A stretch of DNA of 64,000 nt from Streptomyces spectabilis (lineage in GTDB: Bacteria > Actinomycetota > Actinomycetes > Streptomycetales > Streptomycetaceae), in the NCBI RefSeq assembly GCF_008704795.1, contig NZ_CP023690.1:9434501-9498500 (forward strand), read 5' to 3'. Below the pieces are notes generated by a model. It had not been told where the DNA came from. It was given only the letters and a program-made list of their open reading frames with translations, and searched no databases. The position numbers and the translations under genes are program-made. Positions 17,973 to 27,295 of the stretch are shown piece after piece (within the stretch, counting starts at the first letter, position 1; every line of letters starts with the position of its first letter).

Positions 17973-18965
17973 ATGAGTCCTACGACGCTCAACGCGTCCA
18001 TCCTGGAGAAATTGGTGTCCGCGGCCGTGGCCGCCCCGTCCCTCCACAACACGCAGCCGTGGCGCTTCCGGCTCGACCCGGACACCGTCACGCTGGAGAT
18101 CCACGCCGCCGTGGAACGCGGCCTGCGGCACACCGACCCGACCGGGCGGGCCCTGCACGTCTCGGTCGGGTGCGCGATCCTCAATCTGCGTGTAGCGGTG
18201 GCCCACGTCGGCTGGGAACCGGTGACTCGGCTACTGCCCCGCCCGGACACGCCGGGGCTGCTGGCCGCGGTCCGGCTCGGCGGCAGCGCGAAGCCGCGCC
18301 CATCGGGTCTGTACGACGCCCTGTGGCGCCGGCGCAGCAGCCGGTTCCCCTTCTCCGAGACGCCGTTGCCCGCCGGTGTCCTCGCCGAACTCTCGGAAGC
18401 AGCCCGGTCCGAGGGCGCGTGGCTGACGCTGCCCTCCGCCGTCGAGATCCGGCGACTGCTGCTCGTGACGAGGGAGGGCGAACGACGCAACAACGCCTGC
18501 GCGGACAGGGCCACGGAGAGCCGCCACTGGGTGCGCGACCCGGACCGGTCGGGCCTGGGCATGCCCGCCCGGACCCTGGGGCCGCAGGACTTCCAGGAGC
18601 GTATGCCGATGCGGGACTTCGGCGCCCATCCGCACCCCGGCGGGTTGCCCGCCCAGGCCTTCGAGCGGCACCCGACGGTCGCCCTGCTGTCCACGGCGCA
18701 CGACCGGCGGGCCGACTGGCTGCGCGCGGGCCAGGCCCTGGAACGCGTGCTCCTGGTGGCCACCACCCATGGTGTGCGCGCGTCGCTGCTGCACCAGGCC
18801 CTGGAATGGCCGGACCTGCGCGAGCGGCTCGCGCCACCACCCAGTCATGGGCGCGGCCACGCGCAGATGGTCATCCGTCTGGGCTACGGCCCGTCAGGAC
18901 CGTCCACGCCGCGCCGCGACGTCCGGCGGGTGCTGTCCGGCGGCGGTGGTTCAACTCCGGCTTGA
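17973..18965 (+). CDS. Acg-family nitroreductase-like flavoprotein
   Basis: 330 residues, the length of mycobacterial Acg (Rv2032). The N-terminal half has AAVAAPSLHNTQPWRFRLDP, the nitroreductase FMN-binding signature of this family. Later landmarks are RRRSSRFPFSETPLP and the C-terminal lid AGQALERVLLVATTHGVRAS. Acg proteins bind and sequester FMN rather than reduce nitro-drugs and are among the most strongly DosR-induced proteins (family knowledge). The ATG follows GGGGAGGAGTTCGCC. Its end overlaps the 3' end of osdK by 15 bp on the opposite strand. Confidence 0.9.
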   Translation: MSPTTLNASILEKLVSAAVAAPSLHNTQPWRFRLDPDTVTLEIHAAVERGLRHTDPTGRALHVSVGCAILNLRVAVAHVGWEPVTRLLPRPDTPGLLAAVRLGGSAKPRPSGLYDALWRRRSSRFPFSETPLPAGVLAELSEAARSEGAWLTLPSAVEIRRLLLVTREGERRNNACADRATESRHWVRDPDRSGLGMPARTLGPQDFQERMPMRDFGAHPHPGGLPAQAFERHPTVALLSTAHDRRADWLRAGQALERVLLVATTHGVRASLLHQALEWPDLRERLAPPPSHGRGHAQMVIRLGYGPSGPSTPRRDVRRVLSGGGGSTPA

Positions 18966-20693
18966 ACCGGTCGGTACGTGCCACACCAGGCGCGTACCGC
19001 TCCCGTCCGGGCCTGCGCCGATCGCGAGCGTGCCGCCGAGCGCCCGGGCGCGCTCCGCCAGGTTCCGCAGACCACTGTGCTTGACCTCCTCGGGGATGCC
19101 ACAGCCGTCGTCGGTCACCGTGAGCGTCAACTCGCGGTCGGCGCAGTGCAGGTGCACGTCCACAGCGTGTGCCTGCGCGTGCCGGGCCGCGTTGCTCAAC
19201 GCCTCGCCGAGGACGGCGAGCACGTGGTCGGCGACGTCGGCCGGGACGTCGGTGTCGACGAGTCCTTCGATCCGCAGGGCGGGTGTGAAGCCGAACGAGG
19301 TGGCGGAGTCGCCGACCACCCGCGACACCCGGCCCCGCAGGCCCGCGCGCTCCGCCCCGCCGCCGTGCGTGCGCAGGCCGAAGATGGTCGATCGAATGAT
19401 CTTGATCGTGTCGTCGAGGTCGTCGACCGCTCGCGACAGCCGCTCGACGGCCTCGGAGTGATCCACGAAGCGCTGCGTGCTCTGCAGCGTCATGCCGACC
19501 GCGAAGAGCCGCTGAATGGCCAGGTCGTGCAGGTCGCGCGCGATCCGGTCGCGGTCCTGGAGCAGGGTGATCTGCTCCGCGTCACGCCGCCGGTCGGCGA
19601 GCTCCAGGGCCAGCGCGGCCTGGCCCGCGAAGCCCAGCAGGGGCCCGGCGTCAGCGTCGGAGAACGGCGTACGACCGCTCAGCCGCCCCAGCACCAAGAC
19701 CCCGCGGGACTTGCCCCCGGCGCCGAGCGGCACCGCGACCACGGGGCCGAGCCCGGCCCACGGCGAGCCGTCCCCACGCCCTAGGGGGTCGTGGGAGATG
19801 TCGGCGCTGACCACGGGTTCCGCCGTGTCGAGCGCGGCTCCGACGAGCCCCTCGCGCGCCGGGAGGACAAGGCCCCCGCGGCGCTCCGCGTCGGCCCCGA
19901 CGGCGAGCAGCGGCCGCATCTCCTCCGAGTTGGCGACGTACTCAGCGATCATGCCGACGTCGGCGGACACGATCTCCCTGGCCTGCTCGACGATCAACCT
20001 GAGGACTTCGGTGCTCGGCGCGCCCGACAGCAGGGTGCTCGTGACCTGGGCGCTCGCCCGCATCCAACGCTCACGCAGCCGCGTCTCCTCGTACAGGCGC
20101 GCGTTCTCGATGGCGACCCCGGCCGCGACGGCGAGCGTCGACAGCACGGACTCGTCCTCGGCGTCGAACTCCTGTGCGCCGCGCTTCTCGGTCAGGTACA
20201 GATTGCCGAACACTGTGTCCCGCACCCGGATGGGTACGCCGAGGAACGAGTGCATCGGCGGATGCCCCGGGGGAAAGCCGTACGAGGACGGATGTTCCGA
20301 GAGCTCCGGCAGCCGCAGCGGCACCGGGTGCCGGATCAGCTCGCCGAGGATGCCGTGGCCGCTGGGCAGGTCACCGATCCGGGCCCGCTCCTCCTCGCCG
20401 ATGCCCACGGTCAGGAACTGGGACAGCGTGCGATCGTCGCTGATCACTCCGAGGGCACCGTACTCGGCGTCCACGAGGACCACGGCGGCCTCGACGATGC
20501 GCCGCAGCACCTGCGGCAGATCCAGCTCCCGGCCCACCGACAGCACCGCTTCCAGCAGGCTGTGCACGCGGTCGCGGGTTCCCCGGGCGGCGTCGATGCG
20601 TGTCTGCAGTTCGTCGAGCAGTTCGTCGAGACGCAGCTTGGGCAGGTGGCGCTCGGCGTCACCGGCCCGGTCGTCGATCGCTTCCCCGGTCAT
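18951..20693 (-). CDS. osdK: DevS/DosT-type double-GAF sensor histidine kinase (OsdK)
   Basis: 580 residues, soluble, close to DevS in length. GAF-A (about 55-200) contains GFPPGHPPMHSFLGVPIRVR and VFGNLYLTEK; His144 lies where the heme-proximal His of DevS falls. GAF-B (about 225-365) follows. The HisKA_3 helix has RDRIARDLHDLAIQRLF (His389), and the HATPase domain has an N-box (ALSNAARHAQAHAV) and a G-box (VTDDGCGIPEE). All motifs are intact. The start at 20693 is chosen for GGAGGAAGCG; the ATG at 20714 has no such site. Convergent with the nitroreductase and divergent from a USP gene. Heme binding is an inference. Confidence 0.93.
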   Translation of the reverse strand: MTGEAIDDRAGDAERHLPKLRLDELLDELQTRIDAARGTRDRVHSLLEAVLSVGRELDLPQVLRRIVEAAVVLVDAEYGALGVISDDRTLSQFLTVGIGEEERARIGDLPSGHGILGELIRHPVPLRLPELSEHPSSYGFPPGHPPMHSFLGVPIRVRDTVFGNLYLTEKRGAQEFDAEDESVLSTLAVAAGVAIENARLYEETRLRERWMRASAQVTSTLLSGAPSTEVLRLIVEQAREIVSADVGMIAEYVANSEEMRPLLAVGADAERRGGLVLPAREGLVGAALDTAEPVVSADISHDPLGRGDGSPWAGLGPVVAVPLGAGGKSRGVLVLGRLSGRTPFSDADAGPLLGFAGQAALALELADRRRDAEQITLLQDRDRIARDLHDLAIQRLFAVGMTLQSTQRFVDHSEAVERLSRAVDDLDDTIKIIRSTIFGLRTHGGGAERAGLRGRVSRVVGDSATSFGFTPALRIEGLVDTDVPADVADHVLAVLGEALSNAARHAQAHAVDVHLHCADRELTLTVTDDGCGIPEEVKHSGLRNLAERARALGGTLAIGAGPDGSGTRLVWHVPTGSSRS

Positions 20694-20891
20694 CGCTTCC
20701 TCCACCTGGCTCACGTGAACTTGGTGTGGTCAACCGATGGCATTGGTGTTCACCGTACCGTCGCCGATGTGGTGCCGGGCGTGATCGGGGCACGTCGGCA
20801 CGGGACGAAGTCCGGCTTCAGGCCACCGGTGGCTGTACGGAAGGCCTGGTTGGCCGGTGCCTCGGCCACCGACCGCCAGGACGGGCCGGGC

Positions 20892-20928
20892 GGGGACGTA
20901 CGGACCCGGGGAACGGTCCACTCGGCCC
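20892..20928. promoter_or_regulatory. Candidate OsdR-type boxes between osdK and a USP gene
   Basis: GGTCC-ACTC-GGCCC (20915-20928) fits the recurring palindrome. GGGGACGTACGGACCC (20892-20907) resembles the mycobacterial GGGAC...GTCCC core with one mismatch and an extra base. The intergenic region is about 350 bp and serves divergent genes. Confidence 0.45.
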
Positions 20929-21047
20929 CTGCCCGTCACCGTGCGGGGGCGTGACGATGGCGGAGCGAGAGCGGGCCGAGCCGAGGGGAACACATCGCTC
21001 GGCGGAGTGGACGCGTCGAGACAGACACATGTGGGGGGTGCCGTGCC

Positions 21048-21953
21048 ATGACGCGTCAGGTGATTGCCGGAGTCGACGAATCCCGCGAGAGCCGCGCCGC
21101 TGCCGTGTGGGCGGCTTGCGAGGCGTCGCGCCGGGAGGTTCCACCACGACTGCTGCACGTGCGCGCCTGGTGCACGCCCGTGTCGTCCGGAGCCTCGGAG
21201 AGCGCTTCGCGGCGACCTGTGGCCCTGCGTGTCCTGCGCGCGGCGGAGCAGTACGTGCGGGCCGCGTGCCCCGGTGTGCGTGTCGCCTCCGAGCAGGCCG
21301 AAGGGCCCGGGTCCAGGGCGCTGCTGTCCGCGGCCGAGGAGGCGGCGGTGCTGGTCCTGGGGTTCCGTGGCCTGAGCGCTCTCACTGGGTTCGTCCTGGG
21401 GTCGGTCGCCCGAGCAGTGGTGGCCCGGGCCTCGTGCCCCGTCGTACTCGTCCGCGTCGGGCGAGCGCCGGACGACCGATGGCGGTACGACGCCCGCCGC
21501 GCGGGCGTGCCCCGTGCCGGCGGCCGTGACGTCGTGTTGGGGCTCGACCTGAACGATCCCTGCGACGAGGTGATCGACTTCGCCTTCGACGCGGCGCGGC
21601 TGCGGAACACCGGGGTTCGGGTCGTCTCCGCCTGGCGTGCGCCGTCAGTGCTCAGCCTGGGCCCGGGGGAGGTGGGCCTGATCGACGGGCCGCAGTGGTC
21701 GGAGGAGCGGCGGGGCTTCCAGAGCGCCGTGCTGTGCACGTGGCGGGACAAGTACCCGACCGTTGCCGTGACCGGAGACATCGTCGAGGGAAGGGCGTCG
21801 CCACCGCTGGTGCGGGCCGCCGCTGAAGCCTGCCTGCTCGTGGTGGGCCGGCGCACGCGCGAGGAGCCGTACGTGGGCACGCGCACCGGTCCCGTCACGC
21901 ATGCGGTCAGCCGCCACGCTCGCTGCCCGGTGGCCGTCGTTCCCCACTCCTGA
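21048..21953 (+). CDS. Tandem universal stress protein
   Basis: 301 residues, two UspA domains. Domain 1 starts VIAGVDESRESRAAAVWAAC, with GS of the usual VGVDGS replaced by ES, and has the loop LGFRGLSALTGFVLGSVARA. Domain 2 starts DVVLGLDLNDPCDEVIDFAF and ends VVGRRTREEPYVGTRTGPVT...CPVAVVPHS. The ATG follows GTGGGGGGTGCCGTGCC. It is divergent from osdK and probably under OsdR control via the boxes near 20.9 kb. A bidirectional terminator follows. Confidence 0.92.
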   Translation: MTRQVIAGVDESRESRAAAVWAACEASRREVPPRLLHVRAWCTPVSSGASESASRRPVALRVLRAAEQYVRAACPGVRVASEQAEGPGSRALLSAAEEAAVLVLGFRGLSALTGFVLGSVARAVVARASCPVVLVRVGRAPDDRWRYDARRAGVPRAGGRDVVLGLDLNDPCDEVIDFAFDAARLRNTGVRVVSAWRAPSVLSLGPGEVGLIDGPQWSEERRGFQSAVLCTWRDKYPTVAVTGDIVEGRASPPLVRAAAEACLLVVGRRTREEPYVGTRTGPVTHAVSRHARCPVAVVPHS

Positions 21954-21984
21954 GGCTCTCGGGCGGTGACGTGGCAACCGGTTC

Positions 21985-22009
21985 GGCCGCCGCCGTCACG
22001 GCGGCGGCC
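21985..22009. terminator. Bidirectional terminator between USP and LysM genes
   Basis: A perfect 12-bp inverted repeat (GGCCGCCGCCGT/ACGGCGGCGGCC) with a one-base centre sits between two convergent stops. Confidence 0.8.
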
Positions 22010-22019
22010 GGAGGACGGC

Positions 22020-22511
22020 TCAGGTGCCGATCGGGACGCGGAGCAGCTGCCCCGGCAAGATCTTGTCGGGGTCGGTGATCTGGTCCGGGTTGGCGCGCAT
22101 GATGCGCTGGTAGAGGGCGGCGTCTCCGTAGTAGGTCTTGGCCAGGCCCGAAAGGGTGTCGCCCTTGACCACCTTGTGCTCGCGGTAGCCGTAGTAGCCC
22201 GGCACGATGCGTGTCCCGTAGAGCACGGGCACGGTCACGACGTTGATCTCCTTGCCGTCCTTGGGGCTCTTCTCGAAGACCTGGACGAGCAGTTGGTCGG
22301 CCTTGAACGAGGCCTTGCGCACGTCGACCTGGACGTGGAACTGCCCGTGCTCGCCCGTCCCGCCGCCGACCGTGAAGTGGCCGGTCACCTCGTCGTGACC
22401 GTCACCGACGCGGTACTGCAGCGTGGCCTCGTGTCCCGTGCCGATGCCGCTCACGTGGATCGTGCTGGCCACGAGGTCGAGCTTGCGCGGCTGGTCGATC
22501 CGGTTCGTCAT
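22020..22511 (-). CDS. LysM protein with Gmad2-like immunoglobulin domain
   Basis: 163 residues. Residues ~15-108 form a beta-sandwich-like region (GIGTGHEATLQYRVGDGHDE, ending VVTVPVLYGTR) resembling the Gmad2 domain. Residues ~115-160 are a single LysM motif (HKVVKGDTLSGLAKTYYGD and YQRIMRANPDQITDPDKILP). There is no signal peptide, so it is likely cytosolic or exported by another route, as with E. coli YgaU/Kbp. The start at 22511 has GGGAGGGTTC; the frame is open to 22580. A regulatory-box palindrome lies 119 bp upstream. Confidence 0.85.
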   Translation of the reverse strand: MTNRIDQPRKLDLVASTIHVSGIGTGHEATLQYRVGDGHDEVTGHFTVGGGTGEHGQFHVQVDVRKASFKADQLLVQVFEKSPKDGKEINVVTVPVLYGTRIVPGYYGYREHKVVKGDTLSGLAKTYYGDAALYQRIMRANPDQITDPDKILPGQLLRVPIGT

Positions 22512-22599
22512 GAACCCTCCCGTGTGGAGAAGGAACGTGCTCCTTACCGCCCACTCAACTCCGTTCTCAGAACACGGCAAGAGCCGCTTTCGGGCACGC

Positions 22600-23233
22600 T
22601 GGCCGTGCTCGCCGAACGACCCCGAGGACGGGCCGCTCGGCCCGCGCGGCGAGTGGCTGCGGCGCGCTGTAGCACCACGGCCAAGTCCGGCACTCGCCGT
22701 CGCGTCATGCTGGCCCGCTGGGAGTCCGCCCTCACCGACACGCGGATCTTCGTCGTCAACCCGCCACGCGAACGACGATCAAGATGCGGGACAGTCACAC
22801 GACCCATCGGACAGGTCCTGGTGCCCCCTGAAGCGGCGTGAGGTCCCGGCACCCGTCCGGTGCTACCGACCACTGGACGTCGACGACGGATGCCTGCGGC
22901 GGTACCTGCGGTCCCAACGCTCCCTGCGCTTACGGCGGGCGCTGTACTCGTGGGACGTCCGGGGGCCGACGCTCGGACCGGCTTCGTCGCTGCCGGCACC
23001 CCTATGGCGAGCCGCAGATTGAACAGAGCCGCGCCAGCACTGATCACCAACTGCCGCCCGTAGGGGTCGCAGAACGGCAGGCGCCGTCGGCCGTCGGCGT
23101 AGAGCAGCAACGCGTTGTCGGAGCACGCGAACAGCCACGGCTGGGAGTTGTGCAGCGAGGGCGCCAGTACGGCAGCACGCACCAAGTGGTGGGCCGCACG
23201 GACGTGGGGCGAAGCATCGCGCACGGCTGTCAT
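22600..23233 (-). pseudogene. Decayed Acg-type nitroreductase
   Basis: The first ~75 codons are a good Acg-like N-terminus (LVRAAVLAPSLHNSQPWLFA and LPFCDPYGRQLVISAGAALF), starting at ATG 23233. The reading frame then turns into Arg/Pro-rich sequence with only scattered family-like pieces (ADSQRAS..., VLQRA). The C-terminal two thirds are deleted or frameshifted. It is a degenerate paralogue of the intact gene at 17973-18965. Its 3' part now contains the putative control box of the LysM gene. Confidence 0.7.
22630..22643. promoter_or_regulatory. Candidate OsdR-type box upstream of the LysM gene
   Basis: GGGCC-GCTC-GGCCC, identical to the box at 36750-36763, 119 bp upstream of the LysM start. 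Confidence 0.5.
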
Positions 23234-23760
23234 GACTACCTCCCCCTACCGGCCCACCCCGTCGGGGCCGGTTGCCTAAGCGTGGCGCGACCAGTAGGGG
23301 AGGCTGAGATGCCGAATGCCCCCAGGCGGGGCCCGGACAGCCCGTCCGACGGCGGAAGGCGGAGCGGGACGATGGACGGCGGGAAGGGGGCCGTATTGGG
23401 CGCCGCCCCTCCGGGGGCCTCGTCGACCGCGAGACAGGAGTGTGCGGGGCGCTGGTGGATGTGACGGTACTTCAGGTGACGACGTTCGACGGCTCGGGGG
23501 GAATCGGGGCGACGCCGGGCGCCGTCACGGCTCGCCACCGCCACTCCAGGGCCTGAGGGGCGAGCACACGGCCGCTCTTGAGGGGCCCATCGGTCCGGGT
23601 GCGGCCCGCCCGGCCCGTGGCAGGCCGGGCCCCCGCGCGCTGAGCTGGAAGCAAGGCAGGGCCGGACGCGTTCGGTGCGCTCGGCCGACAGGAGTCGCCT
23701 GGCACCGGCCACCCGGTGGATCGGGCATCGCGGGACGACGCACGTGAAGGAGGCACAGAG
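23234..23760. promoter_or_regulatory. Intergenic region with candidate OsdR-type box
   Basis: About 530 bp with no convincing gene. GGGCC-CATC-GGTCC at 23583-23596 fits the recurring palindrome, 165 bp upstream of the OsmC gene. GGCCCGCCCGGCCC lies about 10 bp further on. Confidence 0.45.
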
Positions 23761-24225
23761 ATGAACAACCAGATCACCGCGCCCGCCGCGGAAGAGCCGG
23801 ACCACACGCCACTGCTTCCAGCGTCGGTAGCACAGCACGTCGACATCACCCACATCTCCGGACAGGCGTACGCGGTGTTCATCCGCGACCACGAGCTGAC
23901 CGTCGATCAGCCCTTCACGGCGGGCGGGGACGACGACGGGCCCACCCCGGTCGAACTGTTCGTCTCCTCGCTCGCCACCTGCGTCGCCTACTACGCGGGC
24001 CAGTTCCTGCGACGCCATCACCTGCCGTACGAGAACCTGCGCGTGCGGTGCGAGTTCGACATGGCCGCAGACCGGCCTGCCCGCGTGGCGGCTGTCCGCC
24101 TGCGGCTCCTGCTGCCCGTACGGCTCACCGCGACCGAGCGGAGGGCTCTGCGCGCGGTGGTCGACCACTGCACGGTACACAACACCCTGCGTCAGCCACC
24201 CGACGTCAGCGTCACCGTGGACTGA
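23761..24225 (+). CDS. OsmC-family protein
   Basis: A 154-residue OsmC/Ohr-fold protein. DGPTPVELFVSSLATCVAYY is the core helix, with the usual Cys of the fold (ATCVAYYAG). A second Cys occurs in the C-terminal part (VVDHCTVHNTL), matching the two-cysteine peroxidase arrangement. The likely role is organic hydroperoxide detoxification or redox sensing. The ATG follows AAGGAGGCACAGAG. The N-terminal ~25 residues are disordered and variable. Confidence 0.88.
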   Translation: MNNQITAPAAEEPDHTPLLPASVAQHVDITHISGQAYAVFIRDHELTVDQPFTAGGDDDGPTPVELFVSSLATCVAYYAGQFLRRHHLPYENLRVRCEFDMAADRPARVAAVRLRLLLPVRLTATERRALRAVVDHCTVHNTLRQPPDVSVTVD

Positions 24226-24247
24226 GCGTCCGGACGAGGAGAACGTC

Positions 24248-24403
24248 ATGAATGGGCCGCCGAACCCATGGGGAACACCGGGAAAACCCGCCACGCTTCA
24301 GGGCAAGGTACTGCTCGGGGCCTCAGGGCGGGCCGTCACCGAGAAGGACGTCAGGGCGGCGGTTGGAGGAAGGCGTTGCCGAGCTGCTCCTCACGGACCC
24401 TGA
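24248..24403 (+). pseudogene. Small ORF, probably frameshifted
   Basis: 51 codons follow a good site (GAGGAGAACGTC): MNGPPNPWGTPGKPATLQGK then VLLGASGRAVTEKDVRAAVG, then low-quality sequence to a stop. The next frame continues more naturally from the same point (RLEEGVAELLLTDPESAAFS), running open to 24527. A single indel near 24365 would join them into a ~90-residue protein. Family unknown. Confidence 0.4.
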
Positions 24404-24439
24404 GTCGGCCGCCTTCTCGTCCGGGCGGACCCAGGGATC

Positions 24440-24643
24440 TCAGGAGCCCGGACTTGCCGAGACCTGGTCCCCCCTGCGCGGTCGCCGTACCCGCTGGGGC
24501 GGCCGCACCTCAGGCGAACGGCGCTGACGCAGACGCACCACCAGAGCATCGAGGGCCGCACTGATGATCACCGTGAGCACCACTGATGTGACCACCAGTA
24601 CGACGAAGAGCTGCCAGAAGTCCGGAGTCAAGGACGTACCCAT
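24440..24643 (-). CDS. Small single-helix membrane protein
   Basis: 67 residues: a short N-terminus (MGTSLTPDFW), a strongly hydrophobic helix (QLFVVLVVTSVVLTVIISAA) and a basic C-terminal tail (VVRLRQRR...). The ATG at 24643 has GGAGAGGCACGTC. The frame is open to 24697, but that extension lacks a site. Family unknown; small membrane proteins are common in dormancy regulons. Divergent from pflB. Confidence 0.65.
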   Translation of the reverse strand: MGTSLTPDFWQLFVVLVVTSVVLTVIISAALDALVVRLRQRRSPEVRPPQRVRRPRRGDQVSASPGS

Positions 24644-24907
24644 GACGTGCCTCTCCGTTCGCCGCGAGTCCAGGCTGTTGTTCCGCTTCCATCGCATTCC
24701 TTGAGGGTCGACGGCGCAGCGTGCCGGAAGGCTCTGGCGCGGTACCGAACGGGCAGACCCGACTGAGCCCGTCAGCGCCTGGGAGTCGTAGGGATCTCAT
24801 GACTGGACGAAGCCGACGGGGCAGGCCGATGGGTGTCGCGGGCCGCTCGACGATGAGGGAACAGGCCGAAGGCCGAGGAACGTCGGCCGTGCGGCTCCAC
24901 GGAATCA

Positions 24908-24921
24908 GGGCCGGTCGGCCC
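24908..24921. promoter_or_regulatory. Candidate OsdR-type box upstream of pflB
   Basis: GGGCC-GGTC-GGCCC lies 113 bp upstream of the pflB start. The rest of the ~390-bp intergenic region has no gene. Confidence 0.55.
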
Positions 24922-25033
24922 GCGGAGGAAGCCCGACGGCCCTGTCGGCGGCCCCCGCCGGGGACGAGCATCGACAGCGGAGGCGTCCGCTGAGTCCTGC
25001 GGACGGCAGTGCGAGTTGACGCGGAGGCAAGCG

Positions 25034-27295
25034 ATGACGACAGTGGCTCCGACAAACGCGACGGCGCCGGAGACCGCCTGGCGCGGCTTCACAGGCCGGC
25101 GGTGGCGCGAGCGCGTCGACGTGCGCGACTTCGTCCAGGCCAACTACACGCCCTACGAGGGCGACGAGGCCTTCCTGACGGGCCCCACCGACCGCACCCG
25201 CGCGGTGTGGGACAAGGTCAGCGCGCTGTTCCCCGAGGAGCGGCGCAAGGGAATCCTCGACGTCGACACCGCCACGCCTTCGACGATCACCTCGCACGCC
25301 CCCGGTTACATCGACCGCGATCGGGAGCTCGTCGTCGGTCTGCAGACGGACGCCCCACTGAAGCGTGCGATCATGCCGAACGGCGGTCTGCGGATTGTCG
25401 AGAACGGACTGCGGGCCTATGGCCGCGCACCCGACCCGTTCGTGACGAAGGTCTTCGGCACCTACCGCAAGACCCACAACGACGGCGTCTTCGACGCCTA
25501 CACGCCGGAGATGCGGGCCGCCCGCAAGGCAGGAGTCATCACCGGTCTGCCGGACGCCTACGGCCGCGGCCGGATCATCGGTGACTACCGGCGCGTCGCG
25601 CTGTACGGCACCGCCCGGCTGATCGCCGCCAAGCGAGCCGAACGCGCCTTGCTGGACGCCCGTGCCTCCACGGAGCACGTCATCCGCGACCGCGAGGAAC
25701 TCGCCGAACAGGTACGGGCGCTGGGGGAGCTGGCGCAGATGGCAGCCACCTACGGCTGCGACGTCACCCGCCCCGCCGTCACCGCGCACGAGGCGGTGCA
25801 ATGGCTGTACCTCGGCTACCTGGCCGCCGTGAAGGAGCAGAACGGCGCCGCGATGTCGCTTGGCCGCACGTCGACCTTCCTGGACGTCTACCTTCAGCGG
25901 GACCTGGACGAGGGCGTCATCGACGAGCGCCGGGCCCAGGAGCTCATCGACGACTTCGTGATCAAGCTGCGGATCGTGCGGTTCCTGCGCACGCCCGAGT
26001 ACGACGCCCTGTTCTCCGGCGACCCGACGTGGGTGACGGAGTCCATCGGCGGTATCGGCGTCGACGGCCGCCCCCTGGTCACCCGCACCTCCTTCCGCTT
26101 CCTGCAGACCCTCTACAACCTGGGTCCCGCGCCCGAGCCGAACCTCACCGTGCTGTGGTCCCCCGGACTGCCCGCAGGCTTCAAGGAGTTCTGCGCCCGC
26201 GTGTCCATCGATACCAGTGCCGTCCAATACGAGTCCGATGAATTGATGCGGCCGCGCACCGGTGACGACACCGCGATCGCCTGCTGCGTGTCGGCGATGA
26301 CGGTGGGCCGGCAGATGCAGTTCTTCGGAGCGCGCGTCAACCTGGCCAAGGCGCTGCTGTACGCCATCAACGGCGGACGCGACGAACTGACCGGCGAGCA
26401 GGTTGCCCCCGAGGCGCCCGTGCTGCGCAACGAGTACCTGGAGTACGGCAAGCTGCGGGTGGCGTACGACCGGATGCTCGACTGGCTGGCGCAGACCTAC
26501 GTCGACGCGCTCAACGTCATCCACTACATGCACGACAAGTACGCCTACGAGCGAATCGAGATGGCGCTCCACGACCACCCCGTGCATCGCTTCATGGCCT
26601 GCGGGATCGCCGGGCTCTCGGTGGCCGTCGACAGCCTGTCGGCCGTCAAGTACGCCCGGGTCAAGGTGATCCGGGACGCGACCGGACTGGCGGTCGACTA
26701 CACGACCGAGGGCGAGTACCCGGCCTACGGCAACAACGACGACCGCGCCGACGCGATCGCCGTCGACCTCGTGGAGTCCTTCATGGCGAAGGTGCGCAAG
26801 CACCCCACCTACCGCGGCGCCGAGCACACGCAGTCCGTCCTGACCATCACCTCCAACGTGGTCTACGGCAAGCACACCGGCAACACCCCCGACGGGCGCC
26901 GCGCCGGACAGCCCTTCGCGCCCGGCGCCAACCCGATGAACGGCCGTGACCGGCACGGGGTGGTCGCATCGGCGCTGTCCGTGGCCAAACTCCCCTACGA
27001 GCAGGCGCGCGACGGCGTCTCCCTGACCACCACGATCACGCCCGAGGGGCTGGGCCACCACCCGGACGACCGGCCCGGCAACCTGGTCGGCATCCTCGAC
27101 GCCTACGTGGCCTCCGGCGGCTTCCACATGAACGTCAACGTCCTGAACCGGGCCGTGCTCGAGGACGCCATGGAACACCCGGAGAAGTACCCGGAGCTGA
27201 CGATCCGCGTCTCCGGGTACGCCGTCAACTTCGTCCGCCTGACGCGCGAGCAGCAGCTCGACGTGATCAGCCGCACCTTCCACGGAGCGCTGTGA
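25034..27295 (+). CDS. pflB: Pyruvate formate-lyase
   Basis: 753 residues, converting pyruvate and CoA to acetyl-CoA and formate by a glycyl radical. The active-site pair Cys417-Cys418 sits in [10 protein letters not shown]. The radical Gly728 is in [11 protein letters not shown], 25 residues from the end, as in E. coli PflB. Length, motif spacing and the [14 protein letters not shown] and [13 protein letters not shown] stretches point to a true PFL rather than a glycerol dehydratase relative. The ATG at 25034 has GGAGGCAAGCG; the frame is open to 25016. The stop overlaps the pflA GTG. The glycyl radical is oxygen-sensitive, so activity implies anoxic or micro-oxic niches. Confidence 0.97.
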   Translation: MTTVAPTNATAPETAWRGFTGRRWRERVDVRDFVQANYTPYEGDEAFLTGPTDRTRAVWDKVSALFPEERRKGILDVDTATPSTITSHAPGYIDRDRELVVGLQTDAPLKRAIMPNGGLRIVENGLRAYGRAPDPFVTKVFGTYRKTHNDGVFDAYTPEMRAARKAGVITGLPDAYGRGRIIGDYRRVALYGTARLIAAKRAERALLDARASTEHVIRDREELAEQVRALGELAQMAATYGCDVTRPAVTAHEAVQWLYLGYLAAVKEQNGAAMSLGRTSTFLDVYLQRDLDEGVIDERRAQELIDDFVIKLRIVRFLRTPEYDALFSGDPTWVTESIGGIGVDGRPLVTRTSFRFLQTLYNLGPAPEPNLTVLWSPGLPAGFKEFCARVSIDTSAVQYESDELMRPRTGDDTAIACCVSAMTVGRQMQFFGARVNLAKALLYAINGGRDELTGEQVAPEAPVLRNEYLEYGKLRVAYDRMLDWLAQTYVDALNVIHYMHDKYAYERIEMALHDHPVHRFMACGIAGLSVAVDSLSAVKYARVKVIRDATGLAVDYTTEGEYPAYGNNDDRADAIAVDLVESFMAKVRKHPTYRGAEHTQSVLTITSNVVYGKHTGNTPDGRRAGQPFAPGANPMNGRDRHGVVASALSVAKLPYEQARDGVSLTTTITPEGLGHHPDDRPGNLVGILDAYVASGGFHMNVNVLNRAVLEDAMEHPEKYPELTIRVSGYAVNFVRLTREQQLDVISRTFHGAL

